DNA of 64,000 bases from Pseudokineococcus lusitanus (GTDB lineage Bacteria > Actinomycetota > Actinomycetes > Actinomycetales > Quadrisphaeraceae): positions 186,001 through 250,000 of the forward strand of contig NZ_RJKN01000005.1 in the NCBI RefSeq assembly GCF_003751265.1, written 5' to 3'. Both the position numbers and the translations under genes were made by a program. Under the pieces are notes generated by a model that saw only the letters and a list, made by a program, of their open reading frames with translations, did no database searches and was not told where the DNA came from. Below, in pieces: positions 39,434 to 47,268 of this stretch. Within the stretch, counting starts at the first letter, position 1; every line of letters starts with the position of its first letter.

Positions 39434-40231
39434 GTGAGCGACCTCATCGACACCACGGAGATGTACCTCCGCACGATCTTCGAGCTCGAGGAGGAGGGCA
39501 TCGTCCCGCTGCGGGCCCGGATCGCGGAGCGGCTCTCCCAGAGCGGGCCCACGGTGTCGCAGACGGTGGCGCGGATGGAGCGCGACGGCCTCGTCGTCGT
39601 CAGCGGCGACCGCCACCTCGAGCTCACGGACGAGGGCCGCACCCTCGCCACCCGCGTCATGCGCAAGCACCGGATCGCCGAGCGGCTGCTCACCGACGTC
39701 ATCGGGCTGGACTGGGAGTACGTCCACGAGGAGGCGTGCCGCTGGGAGCACGTCATGAGCGAGCGGGTCGAGAAGCGCCTCGTCGAGCTGCTCGACCACC
39801 CCACCGAGTCGCCCTACGGCAACCCGATCCCCGGGCTCGACGAGCTCGAGGGCGGCGAGCCCGACGCGGCCCGCGCCGCGTCGTCGTCCTTCCTCGCCGG
39901 CGTCACCTCGATGGTCGAGGCGAGCGACGGCAGCAGCGGGCCGTTCGTCGTCCGCCGCCTCGGCGAGCCCGTCCAGTACGACCACGTCGTCATGGCGCAG
40001 CTGGCCGCCGCCCGCATCCGCCCCGGCTCGACCGTGGCCCTCGAGCGGCACGCGTCGACCCGCCGCGGCACCGAGGGGACGGTCGTCGTCCGCGCCGACG
40101 GGGCCGACGTCGGGCTCGAGCTCGTCGACGGCGTCGCCTCGCACATCTTCGTGGCGCCCGCCGACGGCGCCGTCGACGCCCCCGAGGCCGTCACCGCGGG
40201 CGCCGTCCCCACGGCGCCGCCCGCCGGCTGA
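39434..40231 (+). CDS. ideR: DtxR/IdeR family metal-dependent transcriptional regulator
   Basis: A 265-residue regulator. The opening LIDTTEMYLRTIFELEEEGI, RIAERLSQSGPTVSQTVARM recognition helix and VVSGDRHLELTDEGRTLAT are the DtxR N-terminal domain. The metal-binding dimerisation domain has MRKHRIAERLLTDVIGLDWE, VHEEACRWEHVMSERVEKRL (Cys, Glu, His ligands) and LDHPTESPYGNPIPGLDEL. An SH3-like third domain follows, with a ~35-residue insertion rich in Ser/Gly and an Ala-rich tail, making it longer than the usual ~230. It should repress iron uptake in response to Fe2+. GTG 39434 has GGGAGAA at 8 nt. It converges on metE with a shared terminator. Confidence 0.92.
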   Translation: MSDLIDTTEMYLRTIFELEEEGIVPLRARIAERLSQSGPTVSQTVARMERDGLVVVSGDRHLELTDEGRTLATRVMRKHRIAERLLTDVIGLDWEYVHEEACRWEHVMSERVEKRLVELLDHPTESPYGNPIPGLDELEGGEPDAARAASSSFLAGVTSMVEASDGSSGPFVVRRLGEPVQYDHVVMAQLAAARIRPGSTVALERHASTRRGTEGTVVVRADGADVGLELVDGVASHIFVAPADGAVDAPEAVTAGAVPTAPPAG

Positions 40232-40259
40232 CCCGCTGCGGCCCAGCAGCGCCGCCCGC

Positions 40260-40309
40260 ACGACGACGCCCCCGGCCCCTCCGCGAGGAGGGACCGGGGG
40301 CGTCGTCGT
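40260..40309. terminator. bidirectional terminator between the DtxR-family gene and metE
   Basis: A 23-bp inverted repeat (40260-40282 and 40287-40309) has one mismatch and a GCGA tetraloop. It lies between convergent stop codons and should end both transcripts. Confidence 0.85.
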
Positions 40310-40316
40310 CGGGAGG

Positions 40317-42668
40317 TCAGGCCCCGGCGGCGGGAGCCTCGTCGCGCACGCGGCGCGCGGCGCCGACGAGCACGGCGAGGCCCTGCGTCACCTCGTCGAC
40401 CGAGCGCGTCTTGAGGCCGCAGTCCGGGTTCACCCAGAGGCGGTCGGCCGGGAGGCGGCGCAGCGCCTCGTGGAGGTGGTCGACGACCTCGTCCTCGCCG
40501 GGCACGCGGGGGGAGTGGATGTCCCACACGCCCGGGCCCACGCCCTTGTCGTAGCCCTCGGCCGCCAGCTCGTCGAGGACCTCCATGCGCGAGCGCGCCG
40601 CCTCGAGGCTGATGACGTCGGCGTCGAGGGCGTCGATGGCGCTCATGACGGCGCCGAACTCGGCGTAGCACATGTGCGTGTGGACCTGCGTGGTCGACGC
40701 CGCCCCCGCCGTGGACAGGCGGAAGGAGTCGACCGCCCAGCGCAGGTACTCCTCGCGGCCCGCCGCGCGCAGCGGCAGCAGCTCGCGCAGGCCCGGCTCG
40801 TCGACCTGGACGACGCGCGTGCCCGCGGCCTCGAGGTCGGCGACCTCGTCGCGCAGCGCCAGGCCGATCTGCATGGCGGAGACGCCGCGCGGCTCGTCGT
40901 CGCGGGGGAAGGACCAGGCGAGGATCGTCACCGGGCCGGTGAGCATGCCCTTGACCGGCGCCGAGGTCAGCGACTGCGCGAAGGACGTCCAGCGGACCGT
41001 CATCGGCTCGGGGCGCGAGATGTCGCCGACGACGACCGGCGGGCGCACGCAGCGGCTGCCGTAGGACTGCACCCAGCCGTGCTTGGGGGTGACGAAGCCC
41101 TCGAGCCGGTCCGCGAAGTAGCGGACCATGTCGTCGCGCTCGGGCTCGCCGTGCACGAGGACGTCGACGCCGGCCTTCTCCTGCGCGGCGACGACGACGC
41201 GGACCTCCTCCTCCATGGCCGCCTCGTAGGCGGCCAGGTCGAGGTTGCCGGCGCGGTGCGCGGCGCGGGCGCGGCGGATCTCCGACGTCTGCGGGAAGGA
41301 GCCGATGGTCGTCGTCGGCAGGAGCGGCAGGCCCAGCTCCTCGGCCTGCAGCGCGCGGCGCTCCGCCGCGGGGACGTCGCGCGCCAGGTCGCCCGACGTC
41401 ACCGCGTCGGTGCGCTCGCGGACGGCCGCGTCGCGGGTCCGGGGCGACGCGGCGCGGGAGGCGGCGAGGTCCGCGGACGCGCGGAGCTCGTCGGCGACGG
41501 CGTCGCGGCCCTCGGCGAGGCCGCGGGCGAGCGTGACGACCTCGGCGAGCTTCTGGTCGGCGAAGGCCAGCCAGGAGCGGACCTCGGGGTCGAGGTCGGT
41601 CTCGCGCTCGACGTCGTGCGGCACGTGGAGCAGCGAGCACGACGGCGCGACGTCGACCTGGGCGCCGGAGGCGGCCAGCACCTCGAGGTCGTCGAGCGCG
41701 GCGCCGAGGTCGCGGCGCCACACGCCGCGGCCGTCGACGACGCCGGCGAGCAGGCGCTTCCCGGCGAGGCCGCGCAGCCCGGCGACGGCCTCGACGTCGG
41801 CGCGGGAGGCGCCGGCGAGGTCGACGGCCAGGCCGTCGACGCCCGCGTCGAGGAGGACCTGGGCGGCGTCCCCGAGACGGTCGTAGGAGCCGCCGACGAG
41901 CAGGCGCGGGCGGGAGGTGACGCCGGACAGGTGCTCGTAGGCGCGGCGGGCGAGGTCGGCGAGGTCGTCGTCGAGGTCGGTGACGAGCGCCGTCTCGTCG
42001 AGCTGCACCCACGCGACGCCCTCGTCGGCCAGGCGGCCGAGGAGCTCGGCGTAGACCGGCAGCACGGTGTCGAGGAGGTCGGTCGTCGCGAAGCCCTCGG
42101 GGGCGTCGTCGGCCGGCTTCGACAGGCGGAGGAACGTCACCGGGCCGACGAGCACCGGGCGGGCGACGAGGCCGCGGGAGCGGGCCGCCGCCAGCTGCTC
42201 GAGGAGGTCGGTGGGGTCGAGCACCGGCCGCGAGCCGGGGCCGAGCTCGGGCACGAGGTGGTGGTAGTTCGTGTCGAACCACTTCGTCATCTCGAGGGCG
42301 GCCGTGTCGCCGCCGCCGCGGGCGGCGGTGAAGAGGCGCTCGAGGCGGCCCTCGGACGTGCTCGCGTCGAGGCCCTCGCGCGTCGCGCGGGCCGGCAGCA
42401 GGCCCAGCAGGACCGCGGCGTCGAGCACGTGGTCGTAGAGGGAGAAGTCGCCGACGGGGACCTCGGCGAGGCCGGCGCCGCCGAGCGCCGCGAAGCGCTG
42501 GTCCTGGACCTGGGCGACGACGTCGAGGAGGCCGACCGCGTCCAGGTTCCCGGCCCAGTGGGCCTCGAGGGCGCGCTTGAGCTCGCGGTCGCGGCCCTGG
42601 CGCGGGTACCCGGCGGCGGTCGCCCCCGGGCGGTGCCCCTGCTCCTGCGTGGTGCTGGCGGTGCTCAT
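40317..42668 (-). CDS. metE: cobalamin-independent methionine synthase
   Basis: A 783-residue zinc enzyme transferring methyl from 5-methyltetrahydropteroyltriglutamate to homocysteine. The N-terminal barrel starts YPRQGRDRELKRALEAHWAG. TTTIGSFPQTSEIRRARAAH starts the C-terminal catalytic barrel near residue 430. The zinc ligands are HTHMCYAEF (His, Cys) and WVNPDCGLKTR (Cys) with an intervening Glu. VDEPGLRELLPLR and SAPVKGMLTGPVTILAWSF are also characteristic. ATG 42668 has AGGGAGAG at 6 nt. The ~55-nt leader contains a small hairpin (42715-42728); no cobalamin riboswitch consensus is present. It shares a terminator with the convergent DtxR-family gene. Confidence 0.96.
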   Translation of the reverse strand: MSTASTTQEQGHRPGATAAGYPRQGRDRELKRALEAHWAGNLDAVGLLDVVAQVQDQRFAALGGAGLAEVPVGDFSLYDHVLDAAVLLGLLPARATREGLDASTSEGRLERLFTAARGGGDTAALEMTKWFDTNYHHLVPELGPGSRPVLDPTDLLEQLAAARSRGLVARPVLVGPVTFLRLSKPADDAPEGFATTDLLDTVLPVYAELLGRLADEGVAWVQLDETALVTDLDDDLADLARRAYEHLSGVTSRPRLLVGGSYDRLGDAAQVLLDAGVDGLAVDLAGASRADVEAVAGLRGLAGKRLLAGVVDGRGVWRRDLGAALDDLEVLAASGAQVDVAPSCSLLHVPHDVERETDLDPEVRSWLAFADQKLAEVVTLARGLAEGRDAVADELRASADLAASRAASPRTRDAAVRERTDAVTSGDLARDVPAAERRALQAEELGLPLLPTTTIGSFPQTSEIRRARAAHRAGNLDLAAYEAAMEEEVRVVVAAQEKAGVDVLVHGEPERDDMVRYFADRLEGFVTPKHGWVQSYGSRCVRPPVVVGDISRPEPMTVRWTSFAQSLTSAPVKGMLTGPVTILAWSFPRDDEPRGVSAMQIGLALRDEVADLEAAGTRVVQVDEPGLRELLPLRAAGREEYLRWAVDSFRLSTAGAASTTQVHTHMCYAEFGAVMSAIDALDADVISLEAARSRMEVLDELAAEGYDKGVGPGVWDIHSPRVPGEDEVVDHLHEALRRLPADRLWVNPDCGLKTRSVDEVTQGLAVLVGAARRVRDEAPAAGA

Positions 42669-42729
42669 GGATCTCTCCCTGCGCGTGTGCTCGTGAGGCG
42701 GCGGCCGGGCGGTCGCACCGCGGGGTGCG

Positions 42730-42735
42730 AGCCTA
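42730..42735 (-). promoter_or_regulatory. candidate metE -10 (TAGGCT)
   Basis: On the minus strand, TAGGCT lies about 62 nt before the metE start, in the least GC-rich part of the leader. Confidence 0.35.
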
Positions 42736-42825
42736 ACGACGTCCGGGGGGCGGGACGGCGGTGTCCGGCTGACGAGAAGACGGCGGTCCGCCCGACGGCC
42801 CGGGGTGCGCGTCGTCCACCGACCC

Positions 42826-42841
42826 GTTACCGAGATGTGAC
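42826..42841 (+). promoter_or_regulatory. MtrA-type direct repeat upstream of the NlpC/P60 gene
   Basis: GTTAC-cgagat-GTGAC matches the MtrA box (two GTnAC half sites 6 nt apart). It lies 20 bp upstream of a -10-like TACGGT at 42861-42866. MtrA controls cell-wall hydrolases in other actinobacteria. Confidence 0.65.
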
Positions 42842-42860
42842 GCACCGGAGCCCCCTGCTG

Positions 42861-42866
42861 TACGGT
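42861..42866 (+). promoter_or_regulatory. -10 of the riboswitch-NlpC/P60 transcript
   Basis: TACGGT lies about 40 nt before the riboswitch. The transcript start is probably near 42873. Confidence 0.5.
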
Positions 42867-42907
42867 CTGCGCGCTACCCGGGCACCCGGGCAGCGCCTGC
42901 CCCGGCA

Positions 42908-43122
42908 CGCCGAGCCCTGCCACCGGGACGCAGGTCCTCGTCGAGCTCGTCATGGCAGGGGCGGGGGACCCACTTCCGGTCCCCGTCGCGGCGCCCGTCC
43001 CTCCCGTCCGCGGGAGACGGCGGCGGCCGCACGGGGTCCTCGGGGTGAAGCCGGTCTCCTCGGAGCCGGCCGGGTGGCTCCCACCCGAACCCGACAGCTC
43101 ACCTCGTAGGCGCTGGGAGAGG
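42908..43122 (+). ncRNA. ydaO-type cyclic di-AMP riboswitch
   Basis: The leader shows the ordered ydaO consensus blocks: CGCCGAGCCCTGCCACCGGG at its start, GGGGGACCCACTTCCGG, GGGGTGAAGCC, and CCCGAACCCGACAGCTCACC followed by TCGTAGGCGCTGGGAGAGG. It lies between the MtrA-box promoter and an NlpC/P60 hydrolase gene, the classic actinobacterial location. Binding of c-di-AMP normally turns such genes off. The ribosome binding site (GGGAGAGG) is the last element of the aptamer, so control may be at translation or by termination. Confidence 0.9.
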
Positions 43123-43131
43123 CCACACCGA

Positions 43132-44082
43132 GTGCTCCAGCACGCCTTCGCGCGCCCTCGTGCGCACCGCAACGCCCGTCACCTCGCCGCCGCCCCGGCG
43201 CGCCCGTCGCTCGCCGCCGCCGTCGCGGCGCAGAGCACCGGTGCCCGCCGCGCCGCCCGCCGCTCCGTCGTCGTCGTGGCCGCCACCGGCCTCGTCATGA
43301 CGGCCGGCGTCACCAGCTCGGTCGCCGAGCCCGCCGTCAGCCCGGTGGCCGCCGCCCAGGCCGCCCCCGCGCTCGAGACGCCGGCGCCGCTCCCGGAGCC
43401 GGCCGTCACGGAGGCCCTCACGGTCGCCGCCGACGTCCCGGTCACCTTCACGCGCGGCGAGTCCGCCGCCGTGACGGCGCCCCCGCCGCCGCCCGAGCCG
43501 GAGCCGGTCGTCGTCGAGGCCCCGGCCGACGAGGCCGACGACGCCTCCTCCGACGAGGCCGACGACGCCTCCGCCGACGAGGAGAGCTCGTCGTCGGAGG
43601 AGTCCTCCTCCGACGAGGGCTCGGACGAGGCCTCGGACGCCTCGGACCGCGACGAGGACACCTCGGTCTCGCGCTCGTCCTCCCGCGGGGACGACGACGC
43701 CGACGAGGACAGCTCCTCGGACGAGGGCTCCTCGGCCCCCTCGAGCGCCGGCTCCTCGGTCCTCGACATCGCCGCGCAGTACGTCGGCACCCCGTACGTC
43801 TACGGCGGCACCTCGCCGTCGGGCTTCGACTGCTCCGGCTTCACGCAGTACGTCTTCGCGCAGGCCGGCATCTCGCTGCCCCGCACGGCCGCCCAGCAGG
43901 GCGCCCAGGGCCAGCGGATCTCCCGCAGCGAGGCCCGCCCGGGCGACCTCGCGGTCGTCTCCGACGGCTCGCACATCGGCATCTACGCCGGCGACAACCA
44001 GTGGTACGACTCGCCCCGCCCGGGCAAGTCGGTGTCCAAGCGCGACATCTGGACCTCGGACGTCTACTTCGTCCGCTACTGA
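43132..44082 (+). CDS. secreted NlpC/P60 peptidoglycan hydrolase with disordered acidic linker
   Basis: A 316-residue exported endopeptidase that should cut peptide stems of peptidoglycan. A basic N-region of ~45 residues precedes the signal-peptide core (SVVVVAATGLVMTAGVTSSV). A Pro/Glu region and a ~90-residue Asp/Ser/Glu-rich low-complexity linker follow. The C-terminal NlpC/P60 domain has GFDCSGFTQYVF (nucleophile Cys234) and GSHIGIYAGDNQW (His281), ending VYFVRY. GTG 43132 lies 9 nt after the GGGAGAGG that closes the riboswitch. Transcription is probably MtrA-dependent and expression c-di-AMP-sensitive. A terminator follows at 44121. Confidence 0.93.
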   Translation: MLQHAFARPRAHRNARHLAAAPARPSLAAAVAAQSTGARRAARRSVVVVAATGLVMTAGVTSSVAEPAVSPVAAAQAAPALETPAPLPEPAVTEALTVAADVPVTFTRGESAAVTAPPPPPEPEPVVVEAPADEADDASSDEADDASADEESSSSEESSSDEGSDEASDASDRDEDTSVSRSSSRGDDDADEDSSSDEGSSAPSSAGSSVLDIAAQYVGTPYVYGGTSPSGFDCSGFTQYVFAQAGISLPRTAAQQGAQGQRISRSEARPGDLAVVSDGSHIGIYAGDNQWYDSPRPGKSVSKRDIWTSDVYFVRY

Positions 44083-44120
44083 CGCACCCGCCGAGCGCGC
44101 CCCGCGCGCGGCCGGCCCCC

Positions 44121-44155
44121 GACGGCCGCCGTCCCCGCGAGGGGCGGCGGCCGTC
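44121..44155 (+). terminator. terminator after the NlpC/P60 gene
   Basis: GACGGCCGCCGTCCCC pairs with GGGGCGGCGGCCGTC (one bulge) around a GCGA loop, 39 bases after the stop codon. Confidence 0.75.
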
Positions 44156-44286
44156 GTCGTCCCGGGGTGCGCGGGCGGTGACGGACCGGCGTCGCGGGCG
44201 TGACGGGGCCGTGGCGGACGGCCGACGGGAGGACGTCGGCGGCGCGGCGTCACCACAACCCCGGTGACGCGGGCGGCGCGGCGACG

Positions 44287-44510
44287 TACCGTGATGGCGC
44301 CGGGTCGGTCCCGGCACCTCGCGAGGAGGTCCCGTTGACGCCTGCACCGGCGCGTCCAGCCCGCTCCAGGGCCGGCTCGCGCCGCCGTGCCGCCGCCACG
44401 GTCTCGCGAGGGACAGGGCGGGCCCGACCACGACGGTCGGCCCCCGCCCCGCACCCCCAGGCACCAACGCACCCCACGGCGTCGACCCCTCCGGGTCGGC
44501 GCCGTCGTGC
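44287..44510 (+). other. structured intergenic region upstream of the HNH gene (possible attenuated leader or small RNA)
   Basis: A -10-like TACCGT (44287-44292) is followed by a CCGGG/CCCGG hairpin (44300-44314), then a strong AGGAGG-type ribosome binding site (44324-44330) before TTG 44335. A 13-bp terminator-like stem with one G-T pair and a CTCC loop follows at 44476-44505. No convincing protein is encoded in between: the frame from the TTG is Arg/Pro/Ser-rich. The 100 bases from 44510 to the HNH start show a further CCCGCGGG inverted repeat. Confidence 0.4.
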
Positions 44511-44606
44511 GTCTCCCACCCCCCGCGGGCGTGCCTCCCGCGGGACGACGGTCCGACGCCGGCGTGCCTGCCACGCACGCGGGCGCGGCCAGATCGGGGT
44601 CATCGC

Positions 44607-45116
44607 GTGCGCACCCTCGTCCTCAACGCCGGCTACGAGCCGCTCGGCGTCGTGCCCTTCCGGCGGGCCCTCGTCCTCGTCCTCGCCGGGAAGGCGGTCG
44701 TCCTGGCGGCCGACGACGTCCCCGTCGTCGCGACGTCGCTGAGCCTGCCGCGCCCGTCCGTCATCCTCCTCACCCGCTACGTCAAGGTGCCGCACCAGCG
44801 CTCGGTGGCCGTCTCCCGCCGCGGGGTGCTGCGGCGCGACGGCGCCCGGTGCGCCTACTGCCGGCGCACCGCCACGACGGTCGACCACGTGCTGCCGCGC
44901 AGCCGGGGCGGGCGCGACACGTGGGAGAACCTCGTGGCCTGCTGCCTGCGGTGCAACGGGCAGAAGGGCGACCGCACGCCGGAGGAGATGGGCTGGTCGC
45001 TGCGCGTCCGGCCGGCCGTCCCGAGCGGCCCGGCCTGGGTGGTCCAGGGCGTCGAGGCCCGGCCCGCGGGGTGGGCGGCCTACCTGCCGGGGCTCGCCGC
45101 GCCCGAGATGGCCTGA
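44607..45116 (+). CDS. HNH endonuclease family protein
   Basis: A 169-residue protein of the widespread actinobacterial HNH group starting RTLVLNAGYEPLGVVPFRRA. The HNH nuclease core spans about residues 75-130: RRDGARCAYCRRTATTVDHV, LPRSRGGRDTWENLVACCLR and CNGQKGDRTPEEMGW, with two CxxC pairs that bind structural zinc and the DHV/ENL/N-K catalytic residues. The group is normally single-copy and not part of restriction or inteins; its DNA substrate is unknown. Start GTG 44607 is short of a good ribosome binding site; the region upstream contains a candidate attenuator. The gene is adjacent to NHEJ genes, which is suggestive only. Confidence 0.85.
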   Translation: MRTLVLNAGYEPLGVVPFRRALVLVLAGKAVVLAADDVPVVATSLSLPRPSVILLTRYVKVPHQRSVAVSRRGVLRRDGARCAYCRRTATTVDHVLPRSRGGRDTWENLVACCLRCNGQKGDRTPEEMGWSLRVRPAVPSGPAWVVQGVEARPAGWAAYLPGLAAPEMA

Positions 45117-45138
45117 GCGCGCGGCCGTCCCGGGCGCC

Positions 45139-46107
45139 TCACGGCTCGGGCAGCCGCGGGCCGGGGCCGGTCACGTCGTCGAGCAGGTCGCCGTCGGCGT
45201 CGAGCCGGTCGAGGACCTCCTGCGGCGAGAGCTGCTGCAGGTCGTCGTCGAGCTCGTCCCACAGCCGGGGCGCGGCCACCCGCGGCTGCTCGCGCCCCCG
45301 GAGCGAGTACGGCGTGACGGTCGTCTTCGACCACGTGTTCTGCGACCAGTCGAGGAGCACGCGACCGGTGCGGCGGGCCTTGGTCATCGTCGCGACGACC
45401 TCGCGCGGGCGGTCGCGGGCCAGGTCCTCGGCGAGCCGGCGGACGTAGGCGCGGACGACGTCGGCGTCCTGCTCGCCCGAGACGGCGGCGTAGAGCTGCA
45501 GCCCCTTGCTGCCGCTCGTCACGGGGCGGGGGTCGAGGCCGTCCTCGAGCAGCCGGTCGGCGACGACGTGGGCGAGGGCGGCGCACTCGGCCAGGCCCGT
45601 GCCGGGGCCCGGGTCCAGGTCGACGACGAGCCGGTCCGGGTGCGCCGTCCGCGCGGGGCGCCCGCGGCCGCCCGGGGCACCGCCGTCGCAGACGCGCCAC
45701 TGCGGCGTGTGCAGCTCGATGGCCGAGAGGTTGGTGACCCACGCGAGCCCGGCGACGTCGTCGAGCAGCGGGTAGCGGACCGTCTCGACCCCCTCGTCCC
45801 CGTCGTCCGCGCCGTCCCGCTCGCCGGAGCGCAGGGGCACCGCCGCCGTCCGCACCCACGACGGGGTCCCCGGCGGCGCGTTCTTCTCGAAGAAGGACGT
45901 GTCGGCGACGCCGTGGGGCCACCGGACCCGGGTGACCGGGCGGCCCGCCAGCTGGCGCAGCAGCGGCTCGGCGGCGCGGACGACGTAGTCGAGCACCTCG
46001 GCCTTCGTCGTGCCGGTGGCGGGGTACAGCACCTTCTCGAGCGAGGTGAGCCGCAGGCGGTGCCCGCCGACCTCGACCACCTGCTCCGTCGCCTGGTGCG
46101 GGCTCAC
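45139..46107 (-). CDS. LigD-type polymerase/primase domain protein (NHEJ)
   Basis: A 322-residue archaeo-eukaryotic primase-like polymerase corresponding to the LigD POL module, which adds nucleotides at double-strand breaks. LTSLEKVLYPATGTTKAEVL and DTSFFEKNAPPGTPSWV are the family opening. The catalytic Asp pair is in LVVDLDPGPG, followed by SGSKGLQLY (nucleotide-binding His replaced by Leu-Gln context) and VLLDWSQNTWSKTTVTPYSL, with the terminal Arg/Pro motif. It is separate from the ligase rather than fused, but its GTG start overlaps the ligase stop by four bases (GTGA). No phosphoesterase module is present in either. Confidence 0.92.
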   Translation of the reverse strand: MSPHQATEQVVEVGGHRLRLTSLEKVLYPATGTTKAEVLDYVVRAAEPLLRQLAGRPVTRVRWPHGVADTSFFEKNAPPGTPSWVRTAAVPLRSGERDGADDGDEGVETVRYPLLDDVAGLAWVTNLSAIELHTPQWRVCDGGAPGGRGRPARTAHPDRLVVDLDPGPGTGLAECAALAHVVADRLLEDGLDPRPVTSGSKGLQLYAAVSGEQDADVVRAYVRRLAEDLARDRPREVVATMTKARRTGRVLLDWSQNTWSKTTVTPYSLRGREQPRVAAPRLWDELDDDLQQLSPQEVLDRLDADGDLLDDVTGPGPRLPEP

Positions 46108-47186
46108 GCGGGGCCGTCCTCGGGGACCGCCGCGGCGTCGGGCTCGACGACGTCCGGCCCGGCGTCGTCGCGCAGCCCGACGAACGACGGCTGGCGCAGG
46201 CGCCCGCCCGGCGTCGAGCCCAGCGAGCGGACCTCGGCGACGAGGACCGGGTCGAGCCAGGTGGCCCCGCGGGCGTCGACGGCGGGCACGTCGGTCGTGA
46301 AGGGCGACGCCGGCCGGTCGAGCCCGGCGAGGCGCGGCGCGAGGCCCGCCGCCGCCCGCGGGCCGATGCCGCTGCCGACCCGCCCGAGGTAGACGAGCCC
46401 GCCGTCGCCGTCGGGCGCGCCCACGAGGAGCGCGCCGACGCGGTCGCGCGTGCCCTCCTGCGGGCGCCAGCCGCCGACGACGACCGTGCGCGCGAGCCGG
46501 TGCGCCGCCTTCACCCACGCGGTGCTGCGCTCGCCGGGGCGGTAGGTGGAGTCCCACCGCTTGGCGACGCCGCCCTCGAGGCCCTGCGCCCGGGTGGCGG
46601 CGAGGACGTCGGCGCCGGACGCGAAGACGGGGGAGACCTGCAGCGCGGCCCCGCGCACGCCCTCGGAGCCGACGGAGGGCGGCTCGGCGAGCCAGCCCTC
46701 GCCCAGCTCCTCGAGCACCTCCCGCCGCCGTCGCAGGGGATCGCCGGTGAGGTCGCGCCCGTCCGCCCGCAGGACGTCGAAGACGACGTAGACGACCGGC
46801 ACCGCGCGCGCGGCCGCCCGGGCCCGGCTGCCGGACAGGCCGAGCCGCGGCGCGAGGACGCCGAACGACGGTCGCCCCGCTCCGTCGAGCGCCACGACCT
46901 CGCCGTCGAGGAGGAGGTCGCCGCCGGCGCCCGTCGCGGCCGCGGCCAGCCCGGCGAGGTCGGGGAAGGCGGCGGTGACGTCGCGCTCGGTCCGGCTCGT
47001 GAGGACGGCGCGGGCGGCGGCGCGGCCCGCGGCGGGCCGGACGTCGGCGAGCAGGCGCATGCCGTCCCACTTGACCTCGTAGGCCCAGCGGGGGTGGTGC
47101 GCCGCGTCGTCCCCGCGGGCAGGCGACGGCGCACCGCCGGGCAGCGTGCCCGGGGCGGCCGTGGGGGTGGCGAGCATGGGCCGCAC
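46104..47186 (-). CDS. ATP-dependent DNA ligase (LigD ligase module, NHEJ)
   Basis: A 360-residue ligase. The nucleophile Lys is in YEVKWDGMRLLA (KxDG), with the later motifs LLDGEVVALDGAGRPSF (III), VVYVVFDVLRADG, LEGGVAKRWDSTYRPGERST (IV) and AWVKAAHRLARTVVVGGW (V). The C-terminal OB domain has LVYLGRVGSGIGPRAAAG and WLDPVLVAEVRSLGSTPGGR followed by LRQPSFVGLRDD, all LigD-like. The start GTG 47186 fits a leaderless transcript (CATGAT then 6 nt); ATG 47177 is an alternative. It is divergent from ku with 82 bp between, and coupled to the polymerase gene downstream. Confidence 0.93.
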   Translation of the reverse strand: MRPMLATPTAAPGTLPGGAPSPARGDDAAHHPRWAYEVKWDGMRLLADVRPAAGRAAARAVLTSRTERDVTAAFPDLAGLAAAATGAGGDLLLDGEVVALDGAGRPSFGVLAPRLGLSGSRARAAARAVPVVYVVFDVLRADGRDLTGDPLRRRREVLEELGEGWLAEPPSVGSEGVRGAALQVSPVFASGADVLAATRAQGLEGGVAKRWDSTYRPGERSTAWVKAAHRLARTVVVGGWRPQEGTRDRVGALLVGAPDGDGGLVYLGRVGSGIGPRAAAGLAPRLAGLDRPASPFTTDVPAVDARGATWLDPVLVAEVRSLGSTPGGRLRQPSFVGLRDDAGPDVVEPDAAAVPEDGPA

Positions 47187-47268
47187 CGGACGATCATGGC
47201 GGCAGGTGCGGACGCGCGCCGGGCGAGCGTCCCGGGCTGCCGGGCGGGGCGCCGGGGGAGGGCGAGCC

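Noticed and set aside
42669-42820. Cobalamin riboswitch upstream of metE
   Set aside because: The leader is only about 55 nt from the likely -10 and shows no B12-box or other aptamer blocks; only a small hairpin is present.
44335-44742. Protein starting at TTG 44335 behind a strong AGGAGG
   Set aside because: Arg/Pro/Ser/Thr-rich with no family and it overlaps the HNH gene out of frame; kept only as a possible leader.
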